Positions 1 to 6,619 of a stretch of DNA of 15,388 bases are shown piece by piece; position 1 is the first letter of the stretch, and each line of letters opens with the position of its first letter. Origin of the DNA: Flavobacteriales bacterium UBA7325 (GTDB lineage Bacteria; Bacteroidota; Bacteroidia; Flavobacteriales_D; Crocinitomicaceae); assembly GCA_002471375.1 (NCBI GenBank), contig DKPV01000058.1, forward strand, positions 89,561 to 104,948, read 5' to 3'. Under the pieces are notes generated by a model. The model had not been told where the DNA came from. It did not search any database and was given only the letters and a program-made list of their open reading frames with translations. Position numbers and translations under genes: made by a program.

Positions 1-956
1 GCACCTGCAGCAATTTTAATTTGCTCCTTAATCAAGTCGTAGTTAATTACCTCTTCAGTAATTGTGTGCTCTACTTGAATTCTGGTGTTCATCTCCATGA
101 AATAGAAATCTCTGTTTTCATCCACAAGGAACTCAACAGTGCCAACGCCTTCATATTTCACCGCTTTTGCAGCTTTAATTGCTGCGACCCCCATTCTTTC
201 GCGAAGGTCTTCAGTAATAAATGGTGAAGGTGTTTCTTCTACCAATTTCTGGTGACGACGCTGAATTGAACAATCACGTTCAGACATGTGACAAACATTT
301 CCGAATTGATCACCAGCAATTTGAATTTCAATATGGTGTGGATCTACGATGAATTTCTCCATGTATAACCCATCGTTCCCGAAAGCTGCCTTAGATTCTG
401 CACGAGTACCATCCCATGCTGCTTCCATTTCATCTTCCTTCCAAACAATACGCATTCCTTTACCTCCTCCTCCAGCTGTAGCCTTAAGAATAACAGGATA
501 AACGATTTTCTTCGCGTTTTTCTTTGCATCCGCAAGATTCTTCAAAAGTCCTTTCGAACCCGGGATACATGGAACACCTGCAGCAATCATTGTTGCCTTC
601 GCAGTCGCCTTATCACCCATTCCTGATATTTGCTCAGGAAGAGCTCCAATAAATTTAATATCATGCTCTTGACAAACACGTGAGAATTTTTCATTCTCAG
701 ATAAAAATCCATATCCAGGATGAATTGCGTCTGCATTTGTGATTTCTGCAGCTGCTATAATATTTGGGATAGATAAGTAAGACTTTGCACTTACTGCTGG
801 TCCGATACAAACAGCTTCATCCGCAAAACGGACATGCAAGCTATCTTTGTCTGCTGTAGAATATACAGCAACCGTCTTAATACCCATTTCTTTACACGTA
901 CGTATAACTCGAAGGGCAATCTCTCCTCTATTGGCGATCAATATTTTTTTGAACAT
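1..956 (-). CDS. accC: Biotin carboxylase subunit of acetyl-CoA carboxylase (3' end outside window)
   Basis: This subunit uses ATP and bicarbonate to carboxylate the biotin carried by AccB, the first half-reaction of malonyl-CoA formation in the cytoplasm. The first 318 codons are visible; the family is about 450 residues, so the C-terminal third lies beyond the left edge. The N-terminal biotin carboxylase domain opens with MFKKILIANRGEIALRVIRT and contains HPGYGFLSEN at 79-88. The ATP-grasp part follows, with MGDK at 113-116, the glycine-rich ATP loop KATAGGGGKGMR at 158-169, ERDCSIQRRHQKLVEE at 226-241, and EMNTRIQVEH at 288-297, which holds active-site Glu, Asn and Arg residues. The ATG at 954-956 fits the family start exactly. 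The gene lies 75 bases after accB, with no visible terminator between them, so the two are probably co-transcribed. The accA and accD carboxyltransferase genes are not in view, which is normal for this phylum. Confidence 0.97.
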   Translation of the reverse strand, partial: MFKKILIANRGEIALRVIRTCKEMGIKTVAVYSTADKDSLHVRFADEAVCIGPAVSAKSYLSIPNIIAAAEITNADAIHPGYGFLSENEKFSRVCQEHDIKFIGALPEQISGMGDKATAKATMIAAGVPCIPGSKGLLKNLADAKKNAKKIVYPVILKATAGGGGKGMRIVWKEDEMEAAWDGTRAESKAAFGNDGLYMEKFIVDPHHIEIQIAGDQFGNVCHMSERDCSIQRRHQKLVEETPSPFITEDLRERMGVAAIKAAKAVKYEGVGTVEFLVDENRDFYFMEMNTRIQVEHTITEEVINYDLIKEQIKIAAG

Positions 957-1031
957 GCCTAAAGATTTAGTAATGATTATAATTCAGCATAGAGCCGTCC
1001 CAAAGAACCTCAACTATGCACCAATTAGTTC

Positions 1032-1505
1032 CTATGAAGGATCCACCAAGAATAATGGCTGATCGTACTCAACTGGAGTAGCGTCATCCACTAATACTTT
1101 CACGATCTTTCCAGTGATCTCTGCTTCAATCTCGTTAAACAACTTCATTGCTTCAATGATACAAACTGTATCACCAACTTTGAATGAGTCACCTACAGAA
1201 ACGAATGGATCTTTATCCGGACCAGCAGAACGGTAGAATGTACCGATCATTGGTGATAAGATTTTCACGTATTTATCATCCTCAGCTTCAGCTGCCGGAG
1301 CCGCTGGAGGTGCTGCTACTGGAGCCACTGCTGGAATTGCAACGGGTGCTGGAGCAGTTGCCTGAACCACCATTGTTTTCGTTTCCTTAGCTGCTTTATC
1401 CTCCGATTTAATCGTGATTTTAAAGTCTTCTCTTTCGATCTCTACTTCCGTAACTCCTGACTTAGCTACGAATTTGATCAAATCTTGTATTTCTTTGATA
1501 TTCAT
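1032..1505 (-). CDS. accB: Biotin carboxyl carrier protein of acetyl-CoA carboxylase
   Basis: AccB carries the covalently bound biotin that shuttles carboxyl groups from AccC to the carboxyltransferase. The 157-residue length is usual. The N-terminal helical segment MNIKEIQDLIKFVAKSGVTE (1-20) is typical of bacterial BCCP. It is followed by a flexible Ala/Pro-rich linker at about 49-73 and the biotinyl domain at about 78-157. The biotinylation motif EAMKLFNEIEAE spans 118-129, with the acceptor Lys121. The upstream PMIGTFYRSAGPDKDPFVSVGD (in segments from 85) matches the BCCP thumb-containing domain rather than a generic lipoyl domain. The gene lies between fabH (37 bases upstream) and accC (75 bases downstream), a classic fatty-acid synthesis cluster. 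The ATG start agrees with family N-termini. Confidence 0.97.
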   Translation of the reverse strand: MNIKEIQDLIKFVAKSGVTEVEIEREDFKITIKSEDKAAKETKTMVVQATAPAPVAIPAVAPVAAPPAAPAAEAEDDKYVKILSPMIGTFYRSAGPDKDPFVSVGDSFKVGDTVCIIEAMKLFNEIEAEITGKIVKVLVDDATPVEYDQPLFLVDPS

Positions 1506-1542
1506 CTTCCTACAGATTTATGTGGCGTAAAAATAATATTTT

Positions 1543-2532
1543 TTAAGAATTGTAAGCCCATTTAAGGTAAACAGCACCCCAAGTAAATCCACCACCGAAG
1601 GCAGATAGCACTAGGTTGTCTCCTTTTTTAAGTTGCTTTTCGTAATCCCAGAGACACAATGGCAAAGTTCCAGCTGTTGTATTTCCGTATTTTTGAATGT
1701 TTACCATTACCTTTTCTTTTGGTAACCCCATTCTATTTGCAGTTGCATCAATAATACGAAGATTTGCTTGATGCGGCACTAACCAATCTACATCATCTGC
1801 AGTAAGGTTGTTTTTATCCATGATTTCAGCAGAAACATCCGCCATATTAGTCACGGCAAATTTGAAAACCTGCTTACCTTCTTGATGAACAAAGTGTTTA
1901 TCCTCTTCGACCGTATCCTTTGAAGCTGGGTGAAGAGAACCACCTGCTGGTAGCAATAAGTGCTTTCTTCCTGATCCGTCAGCTTTAAGAATAAAATCTT
2001 GAACCCCTAAACCTTCGTTATTTGGCTCAAGAAGTGCAGCACCACATCCATCACCAAAAATGACACATGTTGTTCTGTCTTTATAGTTTATTATTGATGA
2101 CATCTTATCAACACCAATAACGATTACTTTCTTGTAACGACCTGTCTCGATAAATTGAGCGCCAGTAGCTAAACCATAAATGAATCCTGAACAGGCAGCA
2201 ATAAGGTCATAACCCCATGCATTCTTCATGCCGATCTTATCACATACAATATTGGATGTACTAGGGAAAGGATAATCAGGTGTCACAGTTGCCACTATTA
2301 CCAGATCAATATCCATTGCATCTACACCTGTTTTTTCGAGAAGACCTTTAACAGCTTCTGCACACATATCAGATGATGCTCCTTCTTTTTGGATTCGACG
2401 TTCTTTAATTCCTGTTCGGGAAGTAATCCATTCATCGTTCGTATCGACAATCTTTGATAGTTCATCGTTAGTTAGAACGAAATCTGGAACATGTCCCTGA
2501 ATTCCTGTTATTGCAGCTGAAATCTTACTCAT
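1543..2532 (-). CDS. fabH: Beta-ketoacyl-ACP synthase III (KAS III)
   Basis: FabH condenses an acyl-CoA primer with malonyl-ACP to begin each round of type II fatty acid synthesis in the cytoplasm. In Bacteroidota the primers are often branched, but the substrate cannot be read from this sequence. The 329-residue length is standard. The thiolase-fold catalytic triad is complete: Cys114 in IAACSGFIYG, His254 in VPHQANLRI and Asn284 in YGNTTAGT. The CoA-binding segment DEWITSRTGIKERR (33-46) and the C-terminal glycine-rich AFGGGFTWGA (311-320) are also present. The product of this gene feeds the same pathway as the downstream accB and accC. The gene follows a 303-base non-coding gap with a possible promoter, so it may head its own transcript instead of depending wholly on rpmF read-through. 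Confidence 0.97.
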   Translation of the reverse strand: MSKISAAITGIQGHVPDFVLTNDELSKIVDTNDEWITSRTGIKERRIQKEGASSDMCAEAVKGLLEKTGVDAMDIDLVIVATVTPDYPFPSTSNIVCDKIGMKNAWGYDLIAACSGFIYGLATGAQFIETGRYKKVIVIGVDKMSSIINYKDRTTCVIFGDGCGAALLEPNNEGLGVQDFILKADGSGRKHLLLPAGGSLHPASKDTVEEDKHFVHQEGKQVFKFAVTNMADVSAEIMDKNNLTADDVDWLVPHQANLRIIDATANRMGLPKEKVMVNIQKYGNTTAGTLPLCLWDYEKQLKKGDNLVLSAFGGGFTWGAVYLKWAYNS

Positions 2533-2675
2533 AACTTCTTGAATACTTCATTTATTGTTTTCGTTCATCGACCTCAATCGATTTCCGAGTGTGAATATCA
2601 CTTTTTTTGAGAGAATCTAAATGGAATTTCGCTTATAATTGTAAACAACTGTAGTAGAAAGAGTTGCAAAATCAA

Positions 2676-2683
2676 CAAAATTA
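2676..2683 (-). promoter_or_regulatory. Possible -7 promoter box for fabH-accB-accC
   Basis: The minus-strand octamer TAATTTTG matches the Bacteroidota -7 consensus TAnnTTTG exactly. It lies 143 bases before the fabH start, which would give a leader of roughly 135 bases, and sits just downstream of the imperfect hairpin. No TTG at the usual 19-21 base spacing is visible upstream, so the call rests on one element. Confidence 0.3.
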
Positions 2684-2702
2684 AAGCGCTTATAATACAG
2701 AA

Positions 2703-2732
2703 AGGCCACACAAATTTGAATCTGTGTCGCCT
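2703..2732 (-). terminator. Imperfect hairpin after rpmF, weak terminator candidate
   Basis: AGGCCACACA pairs with TGTGTCGCCT over ten positions with one mismatch, leaving a 10-base loop. On the minus strand it is followed by a T-rich but interrupted tract (TTTCTGTATTATAA). It comes about 100 bases after the rpmF stop and before the possible fabH promoter, which is consistent with partial termination between two transcripts. The long loop and broken T tract make it weak. Confidence 0.35.
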
Positions 2733-2835
2733 AACAATATTTAGTCAAGTCTTTCGAAGATGGATCGCAAATCATTAGCGTTCCAAACGTCTAGGACGAT
2801 CATTCCTATCTTCATGAAGAAGAATTAGATTAGCT

Positions 2836-3027
2836 CTAAATTGCCACTTCTTTTTCTGCTACTACTTTACCTTTGTAGTACAGTTTCCCCTCATGCCAGT
2901 GAGCATGGTGAAAAAGATGTGGTTGTCCAGTTGTAGGACACGTAGCGATGTTCTTCGCTTCAGCTTTCACGTGTGTTCTTCTCTTGTCGCGTCTCGTTCT
3001 CGAGATCTTACGTTTTGGATGTGCCAT
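2836..3027 (-). CDS. rpmF: 50S ribosomal protein L32
   Basis: L32 is a small basic protein of the large ribosomal subunit. The 63 residues open with MAHPKRKISRTRRDKRRTH, the family signature, with a dense Lys/Arg N-terminus that contacts 23S rRNA. Zinc-type L32 has two CxxC pairs. Here only Cys30 remains (ATCPTTGQPH), and the second pair is replaced by HHAHWHEGK, a zinc-independent form I associate with flavobacterial L32. The histidines might still bind metal, but that is inference. The gene follows yceD by 37 bases, an arrangement conserved across many bacterial phyla, and is probably transcribed with it. Confidence 0.96.
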   Translation of the reverse strand: MAHPKRKISRTRRDKRRTHVKAEAKNIATCPTTGQPHLFHHAHWHEGKLYYKGKVVAEKEVAI

Positions 3028-3064
3028 TATTCTTAATTTATAATCGTTTTGTCACCGAAGTGAT

Positions 3065-3658
3065 CTATTTTTTCAAATTCTTTAATGCTTCCCAACGAGG
3101 ATCAATTTCTTCCGAAACATCTTCTTCGTCTTCTGCGGTAATCTCCGATTCCAATTCTTCGTCGAGTTCTTCATAAAGCTCGTCATCAGAATCATCATCT
3201 GCATTCACAACATACTCATCTAATAGATCTAGCATGTCATCATTACACTCACCTTCATCATGCACTGCTCGTACAGGTAAAGATACATTGATTAGTTCAA
3301 GTAATGTCACTCGCACATCCAATTCAAATTCTTCGGGATACACAATCACCAAAGTTTCATCATTAGAAGGAGCGTTATCAAACTTGTACACTAGCTTATA
3401 CTCTGCGCCAAGCGAAACATCCAAGTCATCATTACATCTATTACAGCTTACTAGAACATCTCCAGTTACCCTGTAATTCCCAATCATCATTGTTTCTTTT
3501 TTCTCAAAGGCCAAGTTCACTAGAACATTTCCTTTTTGAATCAATGAGTATTCATTTTCTTCAAAGAACGAATCAGTAAGCTCAAACTCAAAATCGTGCA
3601 TTCCAACCTTCAAACCAACGAAGGGGATTATGAACTGATTATTGCTCGTGTTGTTCAC
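3065..3658 (-). CDS. yceD: YceD/DUF177 family protein linked to 23S rRNA and L32
   Basis: DUF177 proteins are almost always encoded just before rpmF and have been implicated in 23S rRNA accumulation or large-subunit assembly; the exact biochemical role is not settled. The 197 residues contain the family features: IPFVGLKVGMHDFEF near the N-terminus (11-25), a CxxC motif at Cys72/Cys75, and the C-terminal DPRWEALKNL (187-196). A third cysteine lies at 138. Residues about 139-186 are strongly acidic, which suggests an electrostatic interaction, possibly with L32 or rRNA-binding partners. The start is a GTG: an in-frame TAA lies 15 bases upstream, no ATG intervenes, and the next Met is residue 20, inside the conserved N-terminal block. 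Confidence 0.93.
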   Translation of the reverse strand: MNNTSNNQFIIPFVGLKVGMHDFEFELTDSFFEENEYSLIQKGNVLVNLAFEKKETMMIGNYRVTGDVLVSCNRCNDDLDVSLGAEYKLVYKFDNAPSNDETLVIVYPEEFELDVRVTLLELINVSLPVRAVHDEGECNDDMLDLLDEYVVNADDDSDDELYEELDEELESEITAEDEEDVSEEIDPRWEALKNLKK

Positions 3659-3677
3659 TGACAGTATGTATTAATTT

Positions 3678-3697
3678 CGTCTGCTCGTTGACAGACG
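3678..3697 (-). promoter_or_regulatory. Hairpin at the predicted 5' end of the yceD-rpmF leader
   Basis: CGTCTG (3678-3683) and CAGACG (3692-3697) form a 6-bp stem with an 8-base loop. The hairpin starts about six bases after the -7 box at 3703-3710, so it would sit at or near the very 5' end of the transcript and about 20 bases before the GTG start. It could stabilise the mRNA or modulate translation. No regulatory role can be read from the sequence alone. Confidence 0.35.
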
Positions 3698-3702
3698 GGC
3701 GG

Positions 3703-3710
3703 CAAAGTTA
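3703..3710 (-). promoter_or_regulatory. Predicted -7 promoter box for yceD-rpmF
   Basis: The minus-strand octamer TAACTTTG matches the Bacteroidota TAnnTTTG consensus exactly and lies 44 bases before the yceD GTG. An identical octamer precedes ygiQ. A TTG occurs upstream but about 29 bases away, too far for the usual -33 spacing. Confidence 0.5.
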
Positions 3711-3731
3711 ACGATTTTATTCGGAAAAGGT

Positions 3732-3749
3732 ATTTCTATCAACAGAAAT
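3732..3749 (-). terminator. Weak hairpin after pdxA
   Basis: ATTTCT and AGAAAT form a 6-bp stem around a 6-base loop, followed on the minus strand by ACCTTTTCC. It lies just after the pdxA stop and before the yceD promoter box, so it could terminate the pepA-pdxA transcript. The stem is short and AT-rich and the T tract has only four bases, so efficiency is doubtful. Confidence 0.3.
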
Positions 3750-3755
3750 TTGTGA

Positions 3756-4859
3756 TTAACTTCTTCTCGGCTCGTAATCTCTTCTTTTTCGCTCCGAAAC
3801 CTTCAGCGGATTAGCCGAAATAATTTTTTCAAATTGATGATTACGATGTACGTCCATAGCCAAGTAAATTGCTTGTCGCATCGAATCTCCTTCTGCTTTA
3901 TTCTTACCTGCTATATCGAATGCCGTTCCGTGATCTGGTGAGGTACGCACTATTGGCAGTCCAGCAGTGAAGTTAACACCATCATGAAAAGAAAGTGCCT
4001 TAAACGCGGCTAAACCTTGATCATGATACATCGCAAGTATGCCGTCATATTCAGATTTATTAGATGATCCAAAAAAGCCATCTGCAGGAAACGGTCCAAA
4101 AACTAGGATATCTTCACCTCGCATTCTTTTGATTGCAGGATTAATTACCTCACTCTCTTCAGATCCCATTTTCCCATTCTCACCGGCATGTGGATTCACT
4201 CCGAAAACAGCAATCTTGGGACGTTGTATCCCAAAATCTTTCTTTAAACTCTCGTTGAATTCACTAATCTTACTCGCTACTCTATCAATTGTCAATGTTT
4301 CCGTAACCTCCTTCAGCGGGATGTGCGAGGTAACCAATCCAACTCTAAGTGTTGGGGAAATCATTAGCATCAAGGCCTCATCTTCTCCAGCCATGTCGGC
4401 TAAATATTCGGTATGACCAGGGAAGTCAAAGCCCGTTTTCGCCATCGCTTCCTTAGATATAGGAGCAGTCACTAAGACATCTACCTTTCCAGCTGCAAGA
4501 TCTTTTGTTGCAGCTTCTAAAGCCATGAATGCATATTTACCGCCTTGCTCGGTAGTCTTACCTACTTCCAACTCCACTTCTTCATCCCAAACGTTGATCA
4601 CATTGATCTTCTTGTTATGAGCATCATCCGCAGACTTCACTGATTGATAATTAAACTCACGAAGGTTCATTCCCTTCTTGTAGAATGAAAAAATCTTTGT
4701 TGAACCATAGATAATCGGAGTACAGCCTTGTAGAATTCGACTATCACCGAGGGCTTTCATAATGACTTCTGGTCCAATTCCGTTTATATCGCCCATAGAT
4801 ATTCCAACGCGCACCGCATTGCTCTTTGGACGATCAGTTTTTTGTTCTGTATTACTCAT
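3756..4859 (-). CDS. pdxA: 4-hydroxythreonine-4-phosphate dehydrogenase
   Basis: PdxA oxidises 4-phosphohydroxy-L-threonine with NAD+ in the DXP-dependent route to pyridoxal 5'-phosphate; the unstable product is used by PdxJ. The protein is a cytoplasmic homodimeric metalloenzyme. The N-terminal GISMGDINGIGPEV (19-32) is the family opening. Metal-binding histidines are in place at His179 (SHIPL), His224 (NPHAGE) and His279 (MYHDQG). Substrate-contacting GHTEYL (148-153) and SPDHGTAFDIAG (307-318) are intact. At 367 residues it is longer than the roughly 330-residue enterobacterial enzyme. The extra length lies mainly around 60-105, as I recall for other Bacteroidota members. Its ATG overlaps the pepA TAA by one base (TAATG), which suggests translational coupling. 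Confidence 0.96.
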   Translation of the reverse strand: MSNTEQKTDRPKSNAVRVGISMGDINGIGPEVIMKALGDSRILQGCTPIIYGSTKIFSFYKKGMNLREFNYQSVKSADDAHNKKINVINVWDEEVELEVGKTTEQGGKYAFMALEAATKDLAAGKVDVLVTAPISKEAMAKTGFDFPGHTEYLADMAGEDEALMLMISPTLRVGLVTSHIPLKEVTETLTIDRVASKISEFNESLKKDFGIQRPKIAVFGVNPHAGENGKMGSEESEVINPAIKRMRGEDILVFGPFPADGFFGSSNKSEYDGILAMYHDQGLAAFKALSFHDGVNFTAGLPIVRTSPDHGTAFDIAGKNKAEGDSMRQAIYLAMDVHRNHQFEKIISANPLKVSERKRRDYEPRRS

Positions 4860-6250
4860 TAAGCGTAATTTTTTAAGAAGCTGTATAACATGCGCACTCC
4901 AGTTCCTGTACCGCCTTTAGTTCGATACGCGTTCGTGCTATTCAACCAAGCTGGCCCAGCAATATCTAGGTGTATATATGGAGCTTCGACGAAATGTTCC
5001 AAAAACATACCTGCCGTTATCATCCCAGCACTAGGCCCACCAATATTCTTCAGATCCGCAATTGGCGATTTCATTTGTTCGAAGTACTCTTCAAAAAATG
5101 GAAAACGTATGAGACGTTCATAGGTGTCATTGCCTGCAACATCAAGTTGTGCAAAGTACTTATCATCCGCGTTACCCATCATACAAGTAGCTTGTTCGCC
5201 TACTGCACGATGAGCTGCACCCGTTAAAGTAGCTGCATCGATTACAAGCTCCGGATCATACTTTTTTGAATATGCCAATGCATCGGCAAGAATCATTCTT
5301 CCCTCAGCATCCGTATTCATTACCTCAACAGTTGTTCCATCATACATTGTGACAACGTCACCTGGAGCATAAGCATTTAAGCCAGGTCGATTATCTGTTG
5401 CAGGTATCAATGCTATTATATGAAGCGGCAATTGCTGCAGGGCGGCTAGATAGATAGCACCAGCCACACATGCGGCCCCGCCCATGTCACTTTTCATAAT
5501 GTCCATCGAATTCGGTGTTGGCTTCAAACTTAATCCACCTGTGTCATACACTACACCTTTCCCAACAAGTACAATTGGCTTTGCATTCTTTGCATTTTTA
5601 CCTTTGTACTCTGCGATAATAAATGTCGGCGGGTCAATTGAACCTTGATTTACACCAAGTAGACCACCCATTTTTAACGCTTCTATTTGAGCCTTCTCTA
5701 GAATGGTCACATCGAGGTCAGAATTCTTTCCAAGCTCAACAACCTCCTCTGCCAATTGCTCTGCATTCAGAAAAGAAACAGGTTCATTCACCATATCTCG
5801 TGCCCAAAAAACAGCAGAAGTGCTATTCGTTAATTCAGAAATCGACTCCTCGGAGAAATTTGATCCGACATAAATATCCGACAGCTTATATGATTTTTTA
5901 TCGCTATCCTTAAAATACTTGATGAATTGATAACTAGCGAGCATAAACCCTTCTACAAATGAATAAACATCTGCGGAAGATCCATTTACTCCAATTTCCT
6001 TCACATCGTTATCTAGAGAAGCACGAAAACTCGCTCCTGCTTTTCTCATTTTCTCCTTATCATCATTCGTCTTAACTATACGAATTGATCCATCTAAGGA
6101 TTTAATATCCGCCGCATCCTTATCCAGCTTTAAAAAAGCTTCTAAAAGTTCTTTATCAGTAGTTGAGACACCTTCAATTGTACTAGAATCACCGCCAATG
6201 ATGACGCGATTATTACTTGAGGTACTCGTGGTATTTATAGATAATTTCAT
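4859..6250 (-). CDS. pepA: M17 family leucyl aminopeptidase
   Basis: M17 enzymes are hexameric two-metal aminopeptidases that remove N-terminal residues from peptides in the cytoplasm. The C-terminal catalytic domain is complete: Lys231 and Asp236 in VGKGVVYDTGG, catalytic Lys243 in SLKP, Asp255 in MKSDMGG, and the signature NTDAEGRMILAD at 312-323 with ligands Asp314 and Glu316 and active-site Arg318. The N-terminal domain (about 1-140) is divergent, as is usual in this family. The 463-residue length is a little short of E. coli PepA (503). No signal peptide is visible. It appears to be the first gene of a pepA-pdxA transcript with a -7 box 19 bases before the start. Some M17 proteins also bind DNA; nothing here shows that. 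Confidence 0.93.
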   Translation of the reverse strand: MKLSINTTSTSSNNRVIIGGDSSTIEGVSTTDKELLEAFLKLDKDAADIKSLDGSIRIVKTNDDKEKMRKAGASFRASLDNDVKEIGVNGSSADVYSFVEGFMLASYQFIKYFKDSDKKSYKLSDIYVGSNFSEESISELTNSTSAVFWARDMVNEPVSFLNAEQLAEEVVELGKNSDLDVTILEKAQIEALKMGGLLGVNQGSIDPPTFIIAEYKGKNAKNAKPIVLVGKGVVYDTGGLSLKPTPNSMDIMKSDMGGAACVAGAIYLAALQQLPLHIIALIPATDNRPGLNAYAPGDVVTMYDGTTVEVMNTDAEGRMILADALAYSKKYDPELVIDAATLTGAAHRAVGEQATCMMGNADDKYFAQLDVAGNDTYERLIRFPFFEEYFEQMKSPIADLKNIGGPSAGMITAGMFLEHFVEAPYIHLDIAGPAWLNSTNAYRTKGGTGTGVRMLYSFLKNYA

Positions 6251-6269
6251 ATTCTCAATCTTTGAATTA

Positions 6270-6277
6270 CAAAAATA
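6270..6277 (-). promoter_or_regulatory. Predicted -7 promoter box for pepA-pdxA
   Basis: The minus-strand octamer TATTTTTG matches TAnnTTTG and lies 19 bases before the pepA ATG, which would give a leader of only about a dozen bases. No correctly spaced -33 TTG is visible. The surrounding DNA is AT-rich, so chance matches are possible. Confidence 0.4.
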
Positions 6278-6292
6278 AACAATGGATCGAAT

Positions 6293-6310
6293 TAGCGTGT
6301 CTTCGCGCTA
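6293..6310 (-). terminator. Hairpin between the exported-protein pair and pepA
   Basis: TAGCGTG and CGCGCTA form a stem around a 4-base loop; six of seven pairs are Watson-Crick and one position is mismatched on the minus strand (G-U in plus-strand RNA). It lies 31 bases after the stop of the 92-residue gene. No T run follows immediately, but TTGTTTATTTTT appears about 12 bases on. It may separate the two minus-strand units. Confidence 0.3.
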
Positions 6311-6340
6311 GGTTTGTTCTGAGATTGCAGCACACTGATG

Positions 6341-6619
6341 CTATTCCTCTATACTTTCATTTTGAATCTCACTCTCTGCAGTCTCATCCTCGCTGTATTT
6401 TTTGAAATCCTTAAATGACGGCGATCCTATACCACCTCGTCTACTTATACTCATAGCCAAGAAATACTCAGTTTCAGATAGAACGTCAACGCGAAATAGA
6501 TAGATATAGAATTGTTCTCCTTCGATTAAGGCAGAATCAATCTCTTGTCCATAAGAAGCTGTGCTCGAAAGACAAAGAAATGATGCTAATCCGAAAAGAC
6601 ACTTCTGTATTTTACTCAT
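6341..6619 (-). CDS. Small exported protein of unknown function
   Basis: I do not recognise this 92-residue protein. A signal peptide is clear: a short basic start (MSKIQK), a hydrophobic core to about residue 20, and a likely cleavage after ASYG at 21-24. The mature part is about 68 residues. It has a hydrophobic/aromatic stretch EQFYIYLFRVDVLSETEYFL, a short SRRGGIG segment, and an acidic Glu/Ser/Asp tail. I chose the ATG at 6617-6619 because it gives a clean signal peptide and overlaps the upstream lipoprotein stop in ATGAGTAA (8 bases). The frame is open 17 codons further upstream, but that extension has no signal-like features. The overlap implies translational coupling with the lipoprotein and a shared job in the cell envelope. 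Confidence 0.7.
   Translation of the reverse strand: MSKIQKCLFGLASFLCLSSTASYGQEIDSALIEGEQFYIYLFRVDVLSETEYFLAMSISRRGGIGSPSFKDFKKYSEDETAESEIQNESIEE

Larger units (their letters stand above)
2533..2835. other. 303-base intergenic region between rpmF and fabH
   Basis: This is the only gene-free stretch over 300 bases in the window. In many bacteria the acyltransferase gene plsX sits exactly here, between rpmF and fabH, but no plsX-sized frame exists. Read on the minus strand, the region holds a 24-codon open frame (2815 down to 2741) that begins MKIG. After that come an imperfect hairpin (2703-2732), a TAATTTTG box (2676-2683), and two copies of CGCTTATAAT at 2687-2696 and 2630-2639. The simplest reading is the end of the rpmF transcript followed by the promoter and a long leader of the fabH transcript. 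I see no tRNA or recognised RNA family here. Confidence 0.6.

Noticed and set aside
1184..1390. 68-codon plus-strand Leu/Pro-rich frame
   Set aside because: It is the reverse complement of the Ala/Pro linker of accB, so the repetitive look is explained by that gene.
4039..4416. 125-codon plus-strand open frame
   Set aside because: It lies wholly antisense to pdxA, whose motifs are all intact, and its translation has no recognisable features.
5623..5913. 96-codon plus-strand open frame, with others at 4890-5227
   Set aside because: Antisense to pepA; low-complexity shadow translation without domain or signal features.
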